Source of the DNA: FEN-1350 sp964386005
GTDB lineage: Bacteria > Planctomycetota > Phycisphaerae > Sedimentisphaerales > Anaerohalosphaeraceae
Assembly: GCA_964386005.1 (NCBI GenBank)
Contig: CAYLSB010000011.1
Coordinates: forward strand, 1 to 64,000
Direction: 5' to 3'
Length of the DNA: 64,000 nucleotides
The translations under genes were made by a program, and so were the position numbers. Below, one piece after another: positions 32,970 through 44,290 of this stretch. The stretch's first letter is position 1; each line of letters starts with the position of its first letter. Under the pieces are notes generated by a model. It worked only from the letters and a program-made list of their open reading frames with translations. It did not search any database and had not been told where the DNA came from.

Positions 32970-34775
32970 CTATTCCGGCTGTTCCCTGCCGTGCGAATGC
33001 TTCTGAACCCGCAGATTCAGCTCGTTAAGTTGGGCCTGCTCGACCGTACTGGGCGCTTCGGTCAGAAGACATTGTCCCTTTTGTGTCTTCGGAAATGCGA
33101 TAACATCGCGAATATTATCGGTGCCCGTTAGAATCATGATCAACCGGTCCAGACCAAACGCGATCCCGCCGTGAGGCGGTGCGCCGTACTCCAGCGCCCG
33201 CAGAAAAAATCCGAATCGGTCCTGCGCCTGTTGCCGGGAAATGTTCAGCAGATCGAACACCCGGGCCTGCCTCTCCGGATTGTGAATACGAACGCTCCCG
33301 CCGCCCACTTCCGATCCGTTGACCACCAGGTCGTACGCCTGAGATCGAATATTACCGGGATCGGTATCCAGTTTATGCAGATCTTCTTCGATCGGCGAGG
33401 TAAACGGATGATGCATCGAATCGAATCGCTTCTCGTCGGCATTCCACTCGAACAGCGGAAAATCCACCACCCAGACGAACTCGAAGCGGTTCGGATCCAC
33501 CAGGCCCAATTCCTTGCCGATCCGGACTCGCAGCGGCGCCAGCGCCTTGTTGGCCGTGCTCGCGGGACCCGCCACCAGCAAAATCAGATCGCCGTCGCCG
33601 GCTCCGAAACGCCGAAGAATCTCGGCCTGCTGCTCGGCGCCGAAAAACTTGGCTATATTACTCTTTAAAGTCGGTTTCCCATTGTCCGTTTCCACCTTGA
33701 ACCAGGCCAGCCCCTTGGCGCCGAAGTCCGCCGCATACTCGGTCAGCGTCTTTTCGATATCGCTGCGCGAATATTTCTTCCCGCCGCCCGGAGCGCAAAG
33801 CCCCTTGACAATCCCTCCGGATTCCACGATGGACGTGAACACCTTGAACGCGGACGTGCCCGCCAGATCCGAAATATCCCTGAGCTTCATGTCGAACCGA
33901 AGGTCCGGCCGGTCGATCCCGTAATCCGCGATGGCCTCGTGATAGGTCATCCGACGCACCGGTTGCGGAACGTCGATCCCCAGAATCTCCTTGAAGATCC
34001 GACAGATCAGCTTCTCGTTGATGCTCATCACGTCTTCGCTGTTGACAAAGCTCATCTCCACGTCGATCTGCGTGAACTCGGCCTGCCGGTCCGCGCGGGG
34101 GTCCTCATCGCGGAAACACCGCACGATCTGAAAATACCGGTCCATCCCCGAAACCATCAGCATCTGTTTGAAGAGTTGCGGCGACTGAGGCAGCGCGTAA
34201 AACATCCCCTTGCACAATCGGCTCGGCACCAGAAAATCCCGCGCCCCTTCCGGGGTGCTCTTGCCGAGAAACGGCGTCTCGATCTCGAAAAATCCGTTGG
34301 CGTCGTAAAAATCTCTCGCGATCTTTGTCACGCGATGCCGAACGCGCAATCGGTTCTGCATGACCGGCCTTCGTAAATCGATAAAACGGCTCTGCAAACG
34401 CGTCTCCTCGCCCACGGTCACATAATCGGCGACTTCGAACGGCGGCGTCTTGGCCGTGTTCTGAAGTTCCAGATGAATCACGGCGATCTCGATCTCGCCC
34501 GTGGCCAGTTTCGGATTGGTCATCCCCTCGCTGCGGCGACGAACGATGCCTTCCGCGGAGATCACCCACTCGCACCGCAGGTCGCGCGACGTTTTGTGCG
34601 CTTCCGGATGATTCACCGGATCAAATACAAGCTGGACTAAACCTTCTCTGTCCCGTAAATCGACAAATACCAGGTTCCCGTGGTCCCGATAGGAATTCAC
34701 CCACCCGGAAACGATGACCGTCTGGCCGACATCGGAAGCTCTCAAATGGCCGCAATACCGCGTTCGCTTAAGCAT
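32970..34775 (-). CDS. aspS: Aspartyl-tRNA synthetase
   Basis: 601 aa, the normal bacterial length. The anticodon-binding OB fold (SGWVNSYRDHGNLVFVDLRD) is followed by class II motif 1, motif 2 (RCFRDEDPRADRQAEF) and motif 3 (HGGIAFGLDRLIMIL), with a GAD insertion domain (about 290-410). It charges tRNA-Asp, and in many bacteria also tRNA-Asn. It is transcribed alone, opposite to its 381-nt upstream gap. Confidence 0.97.
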   Translation of the reverse strand: MLKRTRYCGHLRASDVGQTVIVSGWVNSYRDHGNLVFVDLRDREGLVQLVFDPVNHPEAHKTSRDLRCEWVISAEGIVRRRSEGMTNPKLATGEIEIAVIHLELQNTAKTPPFEVADYVTVGEETRLQSRFIDLRRPVMQNRLRVRHRVTKIARDFYDANGFFEIETPFLGKSTPEGARDFLVPSRLCKGMFYALPQSPQLFKQMLMVSGMDRYFQIVRCFRDEDPRADRQAEFTQIDVEMSFVNSEDVMSINEKLICRIFKEILGIDVPQPVRRMTYHEAIADYGIDRPDLRFDMKLRDISDLAGTSAFKVFTSIVESGGIVKGLCAPGGGKKYSRSDIEKTLTEYAADFGAKGLAWFKVETDNGKPTLKSNIAKFFGAEQQAEILRRFGAGDGDLILLVAGPASTANKALAPLRVRIGKELGLVDPNRFEFVWVVDFPLFEWNADEKRFDSMHHPFTSPIEEDLHKLDTDPGNIRSQAYDLVVNGSEVGGGSVRIHNPERQARVFDLLNISRQQAQDRFGFFLRALEYGAPPHGGIAFGLDRLIMILTGTDNIRDVIAFPKTQKGQCLLTEAPSTVEQAQLNELNLRVQKHSHGREQPE

Positions 34776-35039
34776 AGTTCGTAACTTTCACCTGAATAAC
34801 GATTGGTTATCTATAATCCAACCAACATAGCCAATCGAGGGCCGGAAGTCAAGATCCGCCCCTTTGTTTTCCAAAATGACCAAAGAGCATCTCGATCATC
34901 CAACATGCAATTACCCCCGATTTATGGGGGATCTTTTCGCTGACGCGTGGCAACCGCCGAGCTTATCGAGGTGGACGATCTCTGATGGAACAGAAACAGA
35001 TTCGTTTCCAAATGTACACAATACCCCCCGCGCAGAAAA
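34776..35039. other. Gene-free stretch upstream of aspS
   Basis: No gene is seen. A hairpin CCCCC (34914-34918)/GGGGG (34926-34930) followed on the plus strand by ATCTTTT lies in the middle, without an obvious gene to terminate. The aspS promoter should be here; I see no strong boxes. Confidence 0.35.
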
Positions 35040-35078
35040 CCGGCCGGGCATTCGTCGCGTTTCCGAACGCCCGACCGG
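35040..35078 (-). terminator. Strong terminator for the LamG gene
   Basis: CCGGCCGGGC (35040-35049) and GCCCGACCGG (35069-35078) form a 10-bp stem with one mismatch, extended by TTCG/CGAA inside. On the minus strand it is followed by TTTTCTG, the form of an intrinsic terminator. Confidence 0.7.
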
Positions 35079-35120
35079 TCCTTACTGTTCTTTTGGATTC
35101 AACAATCCAACAGGATGTAG

Positions 35121-35139
35121 GGGCACATGGCATGTGCCC
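35121..35139. repeat. Short palindromic hairpin element
   Basis: GGGCACATG-G-CATGTGCCC is a perfect 9-bp inverted repeat around one base, 18 nt past the LamG gene stop. It resembles the hairpin near 56637 (both begin GGGCAC), suggesting a dispersed palindromic family. Confidence 0.5.
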
Positions 35140-35156
35140 TTGTCCGGATCATTGAA

Positions 35157-37229
35157 TCAGAACGGCCAGATACAACCTTCAATTTCCGGATCGTTGCACT
35201 TCGTCCAACTCTGCAGCATCAAGGCCAGATCCTGGAGATTCACATAGCAGTCGCCGTTGAGATCCGTCGCCAGCTTCAATCCCGCCGCCATTGCATCCGC
35301 ACAGGTCGGCGTCGTCGCGGTAATGACCACCGTGTCCTCCGTTGTCCCGGAATCATCAACCACCGTCAGCTTCAGCGTATAAACGCCCGCCGTCGGGAAG
35401 GTTACTGTGCTTGTCGGACTGCTCGGATTGGCCAAGCTCGCTTCCGCTCCGCCCGGTCCATCGACCGTCGTCCACAGAATCGTCTTGCCGTCTTCCTTGC
35501 CATAGTCGATCACGGACCCGGCAAGTTGATAAGACGCGCCAGGCCGAATCTGGAACGACCCGTCAGGTCCGGCATTCACGGTCGGCGGAAGAGGTCCCAT
35601 CGCCGCCAGCGACCGAATACTGGTATATCCCGGATCTTCTAATGCCAACGCATAATTATAAACCCGAACATCGTCGATCTGGCCGAGGAATCGTTTTGCG
35701 TTGACATTGTTCGGTTCGGTGTTGGCGATAACCGGATTATCGCTGATCTGCTGATTGATTCCGATGCCAATATAGGCGCCTTGCTGGCTTGTACCCGATA
35801 GGTCATAGAAAACGCTCGGCAAAGGGGATGTGTCGTCGAGGACGCCATCCACATAGACCCGGGTTTCATCGCCGCTTCGTTGTCCGACAATGAAATGCCA
35901 CTTGCCATCGTTGAATACCGTCGGACCGATCGCCTCCACCTTGGTTACATTATCATCCGTTACCAAGTCAACCCACCCGGAGGTGCTTTCACGAACGGCG
36001 AGAACATACCGTATGCCATTGGTCGTGTCCCCGCCTTTGCTAAAGACGTTCATCTGGGATGCACCCGTTGTTTTCACCCACGCCGCAACGGTAAAATCTC
36101 CGGCACCCCCGGTGGAGAAATTCAGTTCCGGGGCCGCGCCGAGATACACGAAGTAGGCCGCCGGATCGGTCGTATTCAGATCTATCGAGGCCGCACCGAT
36201 CGCGCTGTCGGCGACGAACCGGTTCTCGGCCGAGACCAGCTTGTTGAAGTAGAGGGTGCCGTTGTTGTTGTTGATGGATTTATCTTCGAGGTTGTTGTCC
36301 ATGTCCCAGTACCCGACCAGCCTCTCGTCGGCACGATCCGCCACCCAGACATGGATCACATCATTGGCGTCTTTGGTTCCATCCGTCGCCTGCAAAAGCA
36401 GTGTGTAAAGACCCTTGGCGTCAAACATGACCGTAGGATCTTCCGCCGTCGCGCTCGGGGCGAAGATCGCATTGCCCGGCCCGGCTTCTTTCTTCCAGTA
36501 CCAGCTCAACACGCCCGGATCGCCCTCTTGAGGCGGCTCGTCGCTAATCGTTCCATCCAGTTGAACCGCCTGCCCGACATACGTCTTGCTGAATGCCGGA
36601 TTGGCATCCGCCACCGGCGCCGGATTGTAGGCCGGATCCTTGGGTACAAGAACAACAAAATAGTTGGTGTTCACATTCGCTCCAACGGATCCAACCTTGT
36701 TGCCACCGAGCGTTACAGTTCCCGCTTCGAAATCCTTGGCATAGATCGGCATCGGTGATGATCCATCCATAGCAGGGGTTGCATTCGAATTGGTCCAGCT
36801 CATCGTCATGTCGGTCTTGGTCCATGTCCCGTCTTCCAGCCAGTCGGTAATATTCGTATCTCGGTTGTCATAGACAATATACACGGTACACGGCTTATCG
36901 ATCGTAAATTCCAGATAACGAGCCGCAGTTACGGCCTTGTCATCATTTGATGTCCGGATGAACTTCATGCCCAGCAAAGCCGGTGCGGTTGTTTCCAATG
37001 CCGGAGTCGCCGTCTTAGAATCGGGCAGGAATCGATATCCCCATCCGGGATCCGTGGTCGGCCGGTCGGTGTAAAACTTTTCGCCCGGATTGGCGGTACC
37101 AACCTGGTATGTCTTTCCCGTCGATACATACGTAATCGTTACGTTCACTTCATTTCCCTGGGCAAACGCCATCCCAGCTCCATATCCGGCCAGCACGACG
37201 ATCGCCAGAACTGTCATCTTATCTCTCAT
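35157..37229 (-). CDS. Secreted LamG/PKD protein with dockerin-like C-terminus
   Basis: 690 aa. Signal peptide at residues 1-23 (LAGYGAGMAFA), then a N-terminal region shared with the next gene, a PKD-like domain (about 205-300), a LamG/concanavalin-like domain (about 305-540, WDMDNNLEDKSINNNNGTL) and a second PKD-like domain. The end holds ATDLNGDCYVNLQDLALML, a dockerin-type repeat. Probably an extracellular carbohydrate-binding or adhesion protein. It is a paralogue of the gene at 37297-39363. The start has GGAGG eleven nt upstream. Confidence 0.8.
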   Translation of the reverse strand: MRDKMTVLAIVVLAGYGAGMAFAQGNEVNVTITYVSTGKTYQVGTANPGEKFYTDRPTTDPGWGYRFLPDSKTATPALETTAPALLGMKFIRTSNDDKAVTAARYLEFTIDKPCTVYIVYDNRDTNITDWLEDGTWTKTDMTMSWTNSNATPAMDGSSPMPIYAKDFEAGTVTLGGNKVGSVGANVNTNYFVVLVPKDPAYNPAPVADANPAFSKTYVGQAVQLDGTISDEPPQEGDPGVLSWYWKKEAGPGNAIFAPSATAEDPTVMFDAKGLYTLLLQATDGTKDANDVIHVWVADRADERLVGYWDMDNNLEDKSINNNNGTLYFNKLVSAENRFVADSAIGAASIDLNTTDPAAYFVYLGAAPELNFSTGGAGDFTVAAWVKTTGASQMNVFSKGGDTTNGIRYVLAVRESTSGWVDLVTDDNVTKVEAIGPTVFNDGKWHFIVGQRSGDETRVYVDGVLDDTSPLPSVFYDLSGTSQQGAYIGIGINQQISDNPVIANTEPNNVNAKRFLGQIDDVRVYNYALALEDPGYTSIRSLAAMGPLPPTVNAGPDGSFQIRPGASYQLAGSVIDYGKEDGKTILWTTVDGPGGAEASLANPSSPTSTVTFPTAGVYTLKLTVVDDSGTTEDTVVITATTPTCADAMAAGLKLATDLNGDCYVNLQDLALMLQSWTKCNDPEIEGCIWPF

Positions 37230-37296
37230 GGGTTATATCCTCCACATCTTTCGATCAAGGGGTTCTGTCTTGTTATCGTTCATCGCAGTAGCGATT

Positions 37297-39363
37297 TTAC
37301 TGTCCGGATTCCGGCGGGAACGGCCATTCGCAATCCGTAAAGTTCGACGGATCGTTGCATCGCATCCAGTCCGCCGCAAGAATCGCGAAGTCCGCCAGGT
37401 TGATTCGGCAGTTCTCATCAAAGTCGCCGGGATAGAGCAAACCGGCCGCCTTCACGTCCGCACAGGTAGGTCGAACCACATCCACTGTGATCTCGTCAAA
37501 CACCGTCGCCAGATCATCCGATGCCGTCAGACGCAGAGTGTACTGGCCGAACGCGGGGAACGTAACCGTCGTAGCCGGATTGCTCGCATTGGCGAAGTTG
37601 GCTTCGGCCCCACCGGGACCTTCCACGGTCGTCCATAGAATAGTTACCGTTCCCGGCGCGCCAAAGTCCTGAACACTGCCGTTGAGCGGAATCTGTTCGC
37701 CCGTCTTGTAGGTCAAGGGGCTGGTGATCGTCCCGGCGTTGACAAACGGAACCGTCTTACCCTGCGAAGTCAACGCACGAATCTCCGTCTCGCTGAGGGC
37801 ATAATTATAGACGCGAACCTCATCCAGAATCCCGTCCCACGGCCGATTCGTGGCCTGGGCATTTTCGGAAATCCGTATCGGATACGTGCTCAGGTTGATC
37901 AAGCCGCTGTAAGGACCTTCCACATCCAGTACGCCGTCGATATACAGCCGGATCGCTTCGCCGTCAAACGTGCCGCATACATGATGCCAGAAATCGTCAT
38001 TGACGCTGATGGTTCCGTTGGGTCCGTTGCCGGGCATTCCCGCTCCCGGAGCGAGCCCGTTGAAGTGAATCGCCATCGCGTTATTGTTCGTGTTCGTCCG
38101 GCTCTGCCGCGCCAGGCGCCAACTGTCGTCGCCCTTGCTGACCGCCGTGGACCAGGTTGTGGAAAACGCGCTGACCTTGATCCACGCCGACACGGTAATC
38201 GCATACCGGGGGCCATAGACAAAATTCGGTTCGGTGTCCGCAATGGTCACTTGTACCTGTCCAGGACCCGGAACCTTCACAATCGGAGGGTTCGCGGCCG
38301 GCGCCCGGAAGTCCACGGCCTGCGTGCTGCCGGGGATCCAGCCGGGAACGATCGTCGGAACCTGGTTGGGTTCGGCCGCCGTCCAGACGCCGTTGTTGCC
38401 CTTGGCCACATCCACCACCGACTTGTTGGCCGTCGTCAGCGACTCGAAGTTCCAGTGCGCCATCAGCATGTTTTTGCTGGTGTCGTTGATGTACACCGTC
38501 ATGGTGTCTTCGGAAGATTTCGTTCCGTCCGATGCCGTCAGCTTCAAGACGTACTCGCCCGGAGCCGTAAACGTCACCGTCGGATCTTCGATCAGCGCAT
38601 CACTGAATGTCGCCCCCGCCGGTCCCGTCCAGGCAAACGTCAGCGTTCCCGCAGGACCCTCCAGCGGATCTTCATCCGTCACCGTCGCCGCCATTGGAAC
38701 CACCAGCGGGAAGGTCGGCCTGGCAAATGCCTGATCCGGCCCGGCATCCACCGCGGGAGGCGGATTGAAGGCCGGATCCCCTGGAACGGCGCCGATGATA
38801 TAGTGATTATTGGCGTCCTGACCCTGATAACTGAAATGATAGACTCCGGGACCAAAATTGGCAGCCCATACGCTGAGCGGCCGATCGCTGTCGCCGCCGA
38901 CATAGAGTCCAAGGCCCGTGTCCTGGAATGTCCCGGCCGCGGCAAATCTACTCGTAATCGTATTGACATACGCCTGCGGATCCGCGAAGCGATCGTCGAC
39001 CGTAATCCAGATGGTCACGGACGCCGAAAAGGTCACCGCAATATCGAGATTCGAGGCCGCCGCAGCTTTGTCGCTGTTGAAGGTGCGTATATATTCCGAA
39101 CCGATCAAGGGTGTATTCATGGGGCCCAGCGTTCCGGACGGCGTGTTGATCCATGTATACGTCCGATCCGAAAAGACATAGTTGCCGTCTTTCAGCCCTC
39201 CGGCTTGTGTGGGCAAAGGCGCAGTAGTGCCGGTATAGGCACCAATCGGATCTCGTGTATCGGTTTGACCGCCGGTGCGGACTACCGAGGTGATGAGCTG
39301 CCCCATCGCTGACGAGGCCACCATCGCTCCGATCACGCACATCCACATCACTCGTGCTCTCAT
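37297..39363 (-). CDS. Secreted LamG/PKD protein with dockerin-like C-terminus (paralogue)
   Basis: 688 aa from the ATG at 39363; GGAGG lies nine nt upstream, and the earlier in-frame ATG overlaps this box. Domain order equals that of the neighbour: signal peptide (CVIGAMVASSAMG), N-terminal domain, PKD, LamG (about 335-555), PKD and a dockerin-like end (GDFDENCRINLADFAILAAD). The two paralogues lie head to tail 67 nt apart and arose by tandem duplication. They probably share one transcript ending at the terminator near 35040. Binding target unknown. Confidence 0.8.
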   Translation of the reverse strand: MRARVMWMCVIGAMVASSAMGQLITSVVRTGGQTDTRDPIGAYTGTTAPLPTQAGGLKDGNYVFSDRTYTWINTPSGTLGPMNTPLIGSEYIRTFNSDKAAAASNLDIAVTFSASVTIWITVDDRFADPQAYVNTITSRFAAAGTFQDTGLGLYVGGDSDRPLSVWAANFGPGVYHFSYQGQDANNHYIIGAVPGDPAFNPPPAVDAGPDQAFARPTFPLVVPMAATVTDEDPLEGPAGTLTFAWTGPAGATFSDALIEDPTVTFTAPGEYVLKLTASDGTKSSEDTMTVYINDTSKNMLMAHWNFESLTTANKSVVDVAKGNNGVWTAAEPNQVPTIVPGWIPGSTQAVDFRAPAANPPIVKVPGPGQVQVTIADTEPNFVYGPRYAITVSAWIKVSAFSTTWSTAVSKGDDSWRLARQSRTNTNNNAMAIHFNGLAPGAGMPGNGPNGTISVNDDFWHHVCGTFDGEAIRLYIDGVLDVEGPYSGLINLSTYPIRISENAQATNRPWDGILDEVRVYNYALSETEIRALTSQGKTVPFVNAGTITSPLTYKTGEQIPLNGSVQDFGAPGTVTILWTTVEGPGGAEANFANASNPATTVTFPAFGQYTLRLTASDDLATVFDEITVDVVRPTCADVKAAGLLYPGDFDENCRINLADFAILAADWMRCNDPSNFTDCEWPFPPESGQ

Positions 39364-39446
39364 TTTGTAAGTCCTCCACAAAAAGGATTAATGGTTTTGG
39401 GTTCCATTTTGATTGCATAGCTGCGCTGAAACAATACGTTCAGAGT

Positions 39447-39452
39447 ATTATA
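39447..39452 (-). promoter_or_regulatory. -10 box for the LamG gene pair
   Basis: On the minus strand the sequence reads TATAAT, about 84 nt upstream of the ATG at 39363. The -35 position is weak (TCCCGA). It is the best promoter candidate in the 529-nt gap. Confidence 0.35.
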
Positions 39453-39842
39453 AAGGTACCAAGTACATATCGGGAAAAATCGCGGAATGATGTAGTCAAA
39501 ATAGACGCGCCTCCCTCCTCGCCGAATGGTAAAAACAGAGATATCGCACCCGGCCGGGCGCTTCCAATCACACAAATTCTGACGCTTACTACTCCTCCAG
39601 TACATGACACCACTCCCATCTGTACTGTTATGGCGTTCACCAAACCTCACGGAGTGATCATACCACTTTATCGGGTCCATTGCAAAGGAAAAAAAGCCGA
39701 AAACCCGATTTTCTTGGAAACACAAACGAAATTCTCGATTTTACGACATGGGGATGTAACGAATTATCATAAATTACACAAGATATAATCTCCATATTGC
39801 GACATGATTCCCGACCCATAATTACTCTATTTATGATAGTGA
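39453..39842. other. Gene-free stretch
   Basis: AT-rich sequence between the LamG pair and the isomerase-like gene. Short open frames on both strands have no ribosome-binding sites or recognisable products. Nothing further is seen. Confidence 0.4.
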
Positions 39843-39868
39843 AAAGGCGGATCGACAAACCCGCCTTT
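39843..39868 (-). terminator. Intrinsic terminator after the isomerase-like gene
   Basis: AAAGGCGG (39843-39850) pairs with CCGCCTTT (39861-39868). On the minus strand, 24 nt past the stop, the stem runs into TTTTC. Confidence 0.75.
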
Positions 39869-39892
39869 CGTAATCTCAAGAAACAAAATGAC

Positions 39893-40837
39893 TTAGACGA
39901 TTCGTTCCTGCGCGCTGACGATCATCTGTTCAAAAACCTTTTTCTGCTCGATCATCGCGGCCACGCGATCTTTCGGTTCGGTTCGCGCTTCCAAAAGAAT
40001 CCAGCCCTTGTAATCGATTTTGACGAATAAATCCATCAGCTTTTGATACGGGTACTTCCCGATATTCAGTTCCCGTACATGCGCGATATCGCCGAATCGC
40101 TTGCAGACCATCTCGAAATTTTTCTCCAGTCCCTCACCCTGCAGGTCCTCGTCGTTGCAGTTCCAGCACACCGTCACGTTGGGATGATCCGCATAGTCCA
40201 TGATCGTCTTGATGTACGGCAGCGGCGCGCAGGTGCCATGGACCTCAAGCCGGATCTGCTGTTTGAAGTCGGCGGCGTATTTGCCGACGATGTTCAAACT
40301 CTTGCCGATCTGCTCCAGGGTTTTTTCCTTCGGCACATTCGGATGAAACTGGTTGGGCTTGACCTTCACGCCCGATCCGCCGCAATCGTAACTGAGCTTG
40401 ACGAAGGCCTTGGTGTTTTCGATGGCCTTTTGTAATTTTTCCGGCTCCGGAAAATCGAATTGCTCGTTGGTCCCCATCCCCACGAAGATCACCGGGCTGT
40501 CCTTGAACCGCTTTCGGACTTCCTTGCGCTGCTCGGCCGTAATGTCGGGCATGACCTTATGCGCGTGCTCCACGCGCAGTTCCACGCCGAAAAATCCCGC
40601 CTTCTCGCAGTTGGCGATCACCGTCGGCAAGTCCCAGTCCCGACCCCATTGATACGTCACCAGACCCAGCCGCATCTTCGATCCCTTCCGGGCGCAACAT
40701 TCCTCCGTCGGATCGGCGCACACGGCCGCCGTCCCCGCGGTTTCCGCCGCCCGGGCGCAACCGCTGAGAGACGCCATAGACATGCCCGAACAGGTTATGA
40801 TGGAGCTCTTGAGAAACTCACGCCGTGTCGTACTCAT
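39893..40837 (-). CDS. Sugar phosphate isomerase/epimerase-like TIM barrel protein, exported
   Basis: 314 aa. The N-terminus TTRREFLKSS is a twin-arginine signal, followed by a lipobox-like SGC. The barrel belongs to the AP endonuclease 2/xylose isomerase-like superfamily (GFFGVELRVEHAH, VTVCWNCNDEDL, GWILLEARTEP), with Glu/Asp/His metal-site residues spread along it. Such Tat-exported relatives are common in planctomycetes and act on sugar derivatives. It lies 134 nt behind the FAD oxidoreductase on the same strand, so the two may form one sugar-oxidation unit. Substrate unknown. Confidence 0.8.
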   Translation of the reverse strand: MSTTRREFLKSSIITCSGMSMASLSGCARAAETAGTAAVCADPTEECCARKGSKMRLGLVTYQWGRDWDLPTVIANCEKAGFFGVELRVEHAHKVMPDITAEQRKEVRKRFKDSPVIFVGMGTNEQFDFPEPEKLQKAIENTKAFVKLSYDCGGSGVKVKPNQFHPNVPKEKTLEQIGKSLNIVGKYAADFKQQIRLEVHGTCAPLPYIKTIMDYADHPNVTVCWNCNDEDLQGEGLEKNFEMVCKRFGDIAHVRELNIGKYPYQKLMDLFVKIDYKGWILLEARTEPKDRVAAMIEQKKVFEQMIVSAQERIV

Positions 40838-40971
40838 CGAGTTACCCTTTCCTCAATACAGCGCCGAAGGGCGCCGATTGTTTTACAACATCACAGGATA
40901 TATGGCCTCTTCGTTCTCATTCTATACTCGGTCCGAGCCAAATGGAAAATCGAAAATGGAAAATTTCTTCC

Positions 40972-42768
<1,797 letters not shown>

Positions 42769-42792
42769 AATCATCCTTTCCTACAAAAAACG

Positions 42793-42820
42793 ATGGGTTT
42801 GGAACGGATTCCAAACCCAT
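42793..42820 (-). terminator. Strong terminator of the sigma/DUF4139 operon
   Basis: ATGGGTTTGGAA (42793-42804) and TTCCAAACCCAT (42809-42820) form a perfect 12-bp stem with a 4-nt loop. On the minus strand it is followed by CGTTTTTTG. It ends the operon that starts at 51768 and separates it from the FAD oxidoreductase. Confidence 0.9.
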
Positions 42821-42902
42821 GTTTCCCGCCATCGGGTGGAGATACCGTCCCGGCATATCCACCCAATATAGTAATTGAAAAATCGCAAATTGAAAATCGA
42901 AA

Positions 42903-44258
42903 TTATTTGTTCTTCTTGGTCCAGTCCTCCGAACGAACGCCCTGGTAGAACGTCACGATGTACTGGAATGTCGCCTTCGATGCCGGGTCCAGAGTCAGAG
43001 TGTATTTCACGGTATCCATGTCGATTTTGAAATAATCGCCGAAGGTGCCCTGATTCTTCAATTCCCAGTACGGCGTCGGGAAGTTCCTCTGGATCTCGAT
43101 CTTGATGGGAAGATCGCGCGTGTTTCGGACTTCGATTTGATAGGATTGAATATCATCCCAGCCGTTGATATTGCCGTTACGGTCGAAACGATAGTTGTCG
43201 GTCTTGTAGTCCATCCGTTTGGCCTCGACGACCACATCGGCCACGCCGCCGAGGTTCAGTTCCACATCTTCGTTGACCGGAATATACTTGAATTCCGATT
43301 GCCCCGTGTAGGCCAGGTGCTGTTTATCGTCCAGATTGCGATAGACCTTCAGCAACCCCCCGGGGATCGGCGTTTCGCCCAGTTTGTGTTCTTCGTCGTT
43401 CTTGAAACTCAGGAATCGAACGACCATCGGCCCGTAGCGTTCCTCTTCGTATTTGTACAGGTTGACGATCGGCACCTCGCCGGCCTCAAAACTCGGCAGA
43501 CGCTTGGACCAGCCGTTCTCGATGGTCTCGGTGCCTTCGATGGTGTAGAGGAAATACTCGCTGAGTCCTTCCTTGACGACCTCCTTGGGCTTGGCGAGGG
43601 ATAGAGAAGATATTTCGCTCTTGGCCGCCATTCCCCGCATCCGCGATTCGGGGGCCGGGGCCGGAGTCGCGGCGGGAGCCATCGGCACAATGGGGCCCGG
43701 CCGGCCGTAAGGATACTCGCGCCTCGCCAGCGCCGCAATCTCGTCCAGCGTATGGACCTGGCCGACGATCAGCCGTGTCTGGGCGTTTTCGTAATCCTCG
43801 CCCGAGTGGTTGGATACCATCACGTAGCCCTGCAGACGCATGGTCTTTTCATCGGTCGTCATCGTCCCCATGTAAAAGGCCCGCCACGACAGGCCGCTGG
43901 TCAGGTAGGTGATCTCCACCGGAACCTTGCCCGCGACTCCGCTGGTGATATTCCACAACCCCAGGTTCTTGACCCGAGGCGGATACGAAAGCTCGGAGAT
44001 TTCGATCTTGTCGGCGAAGGCCCTGGGCAGCATCTCCAGACTCGTCGGGTCGATCAGTGTATTCTCCCAGGAGAACTGCAGGTTGTTGCCTCCTTCCTTG
44101 AGCGTCAGCGGCCGGCTCTCGCGAACCAGCGTCATATCCGCCGAGTTATAGATCGTGATCTGTACCGTCTCCCGCGACGGCAGCGTCGTCAGATCGACCT
44201 TGGCCGTCGCCATTGCGACCGCAATCTGCATCAAGCTCAATATGAATATGCGTTTCAT
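42903..44258 (-). CDS. Secreted DUF4139 protein, paralogue 4
   Basis: 451 aa with a signal peptide (SLMQIAVAMATA). Family blocks: TIYNSADMTLVRESRPLTLK, ENTLIDPTSLEMLP, VEITYLTSGLSWRAFYMG, NHSGEDYENAQTRLIVGQ and SEYFLYTIEGTETIENGW. A Pro/Ala linker (about 195-215) divides two beta-rich halves. DUF4139 is known from MuiA-like mucoidy inhibitor proteins, with no proven biochemical activity. It is the last gene of the operon, before the strong terminator, and follows the divergent member by 32 nt. Confidence 0.85.
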   Translation of the reverse strand: MKRIFILSLMQIAVAMATAKVDLTTLPSRETVQITIYNSADMTLVRESRPLTLKEGGNNLQFSWENTLIDPTSLEMLPRAFADKIEISELSYPPRVKNLGLWNITSGVAGKVPVEITYLTSGLSWRAFYMGTMTTDEKTMRLQGYVMVSNHSGEDYENAQTRLIVGQVHTLDEIAALARREYPYGRPGPIVPMAPAATPAPAPESRMRGMAAKSEISSLSLAKPKEVVKEGLSEYFLYTIEGTETIENGWSKRLPSFEAGEVPIVNLYKYEEERYGPMVVRFLSFKNDEEHKLGETPIPGGLLKVYRNLDDKQHLAYTGQSEFKYIPVNEDVELNLGGVADVVVEAKRMDYKTDNYRFDRNGNINGWDDIQSYQIEVRNTRDLPIKIEIQRNFPTPYWELKNQGTFGDYFKIDMDTVKYTLTLDPASKATFQYIVTFYQGVRSEDWTKKNK

Positions 44259-44290
44259 GGTTATTCCCTTTCAGCTTGGGCGTTACGACC

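Noticed and set aside
34914..34930. Terminator with CCCCC/GGGGG stem
   Set aside because: No plus-strand gene lies upstream for it to end, and its 5-bp stem is short; left as an unexplained hairpin.
37981..39312. Open frame of 443 codons on the plus strand
   Set aside because: Antisense to the LamG gene, Arg-rich and without any recognisable motif.
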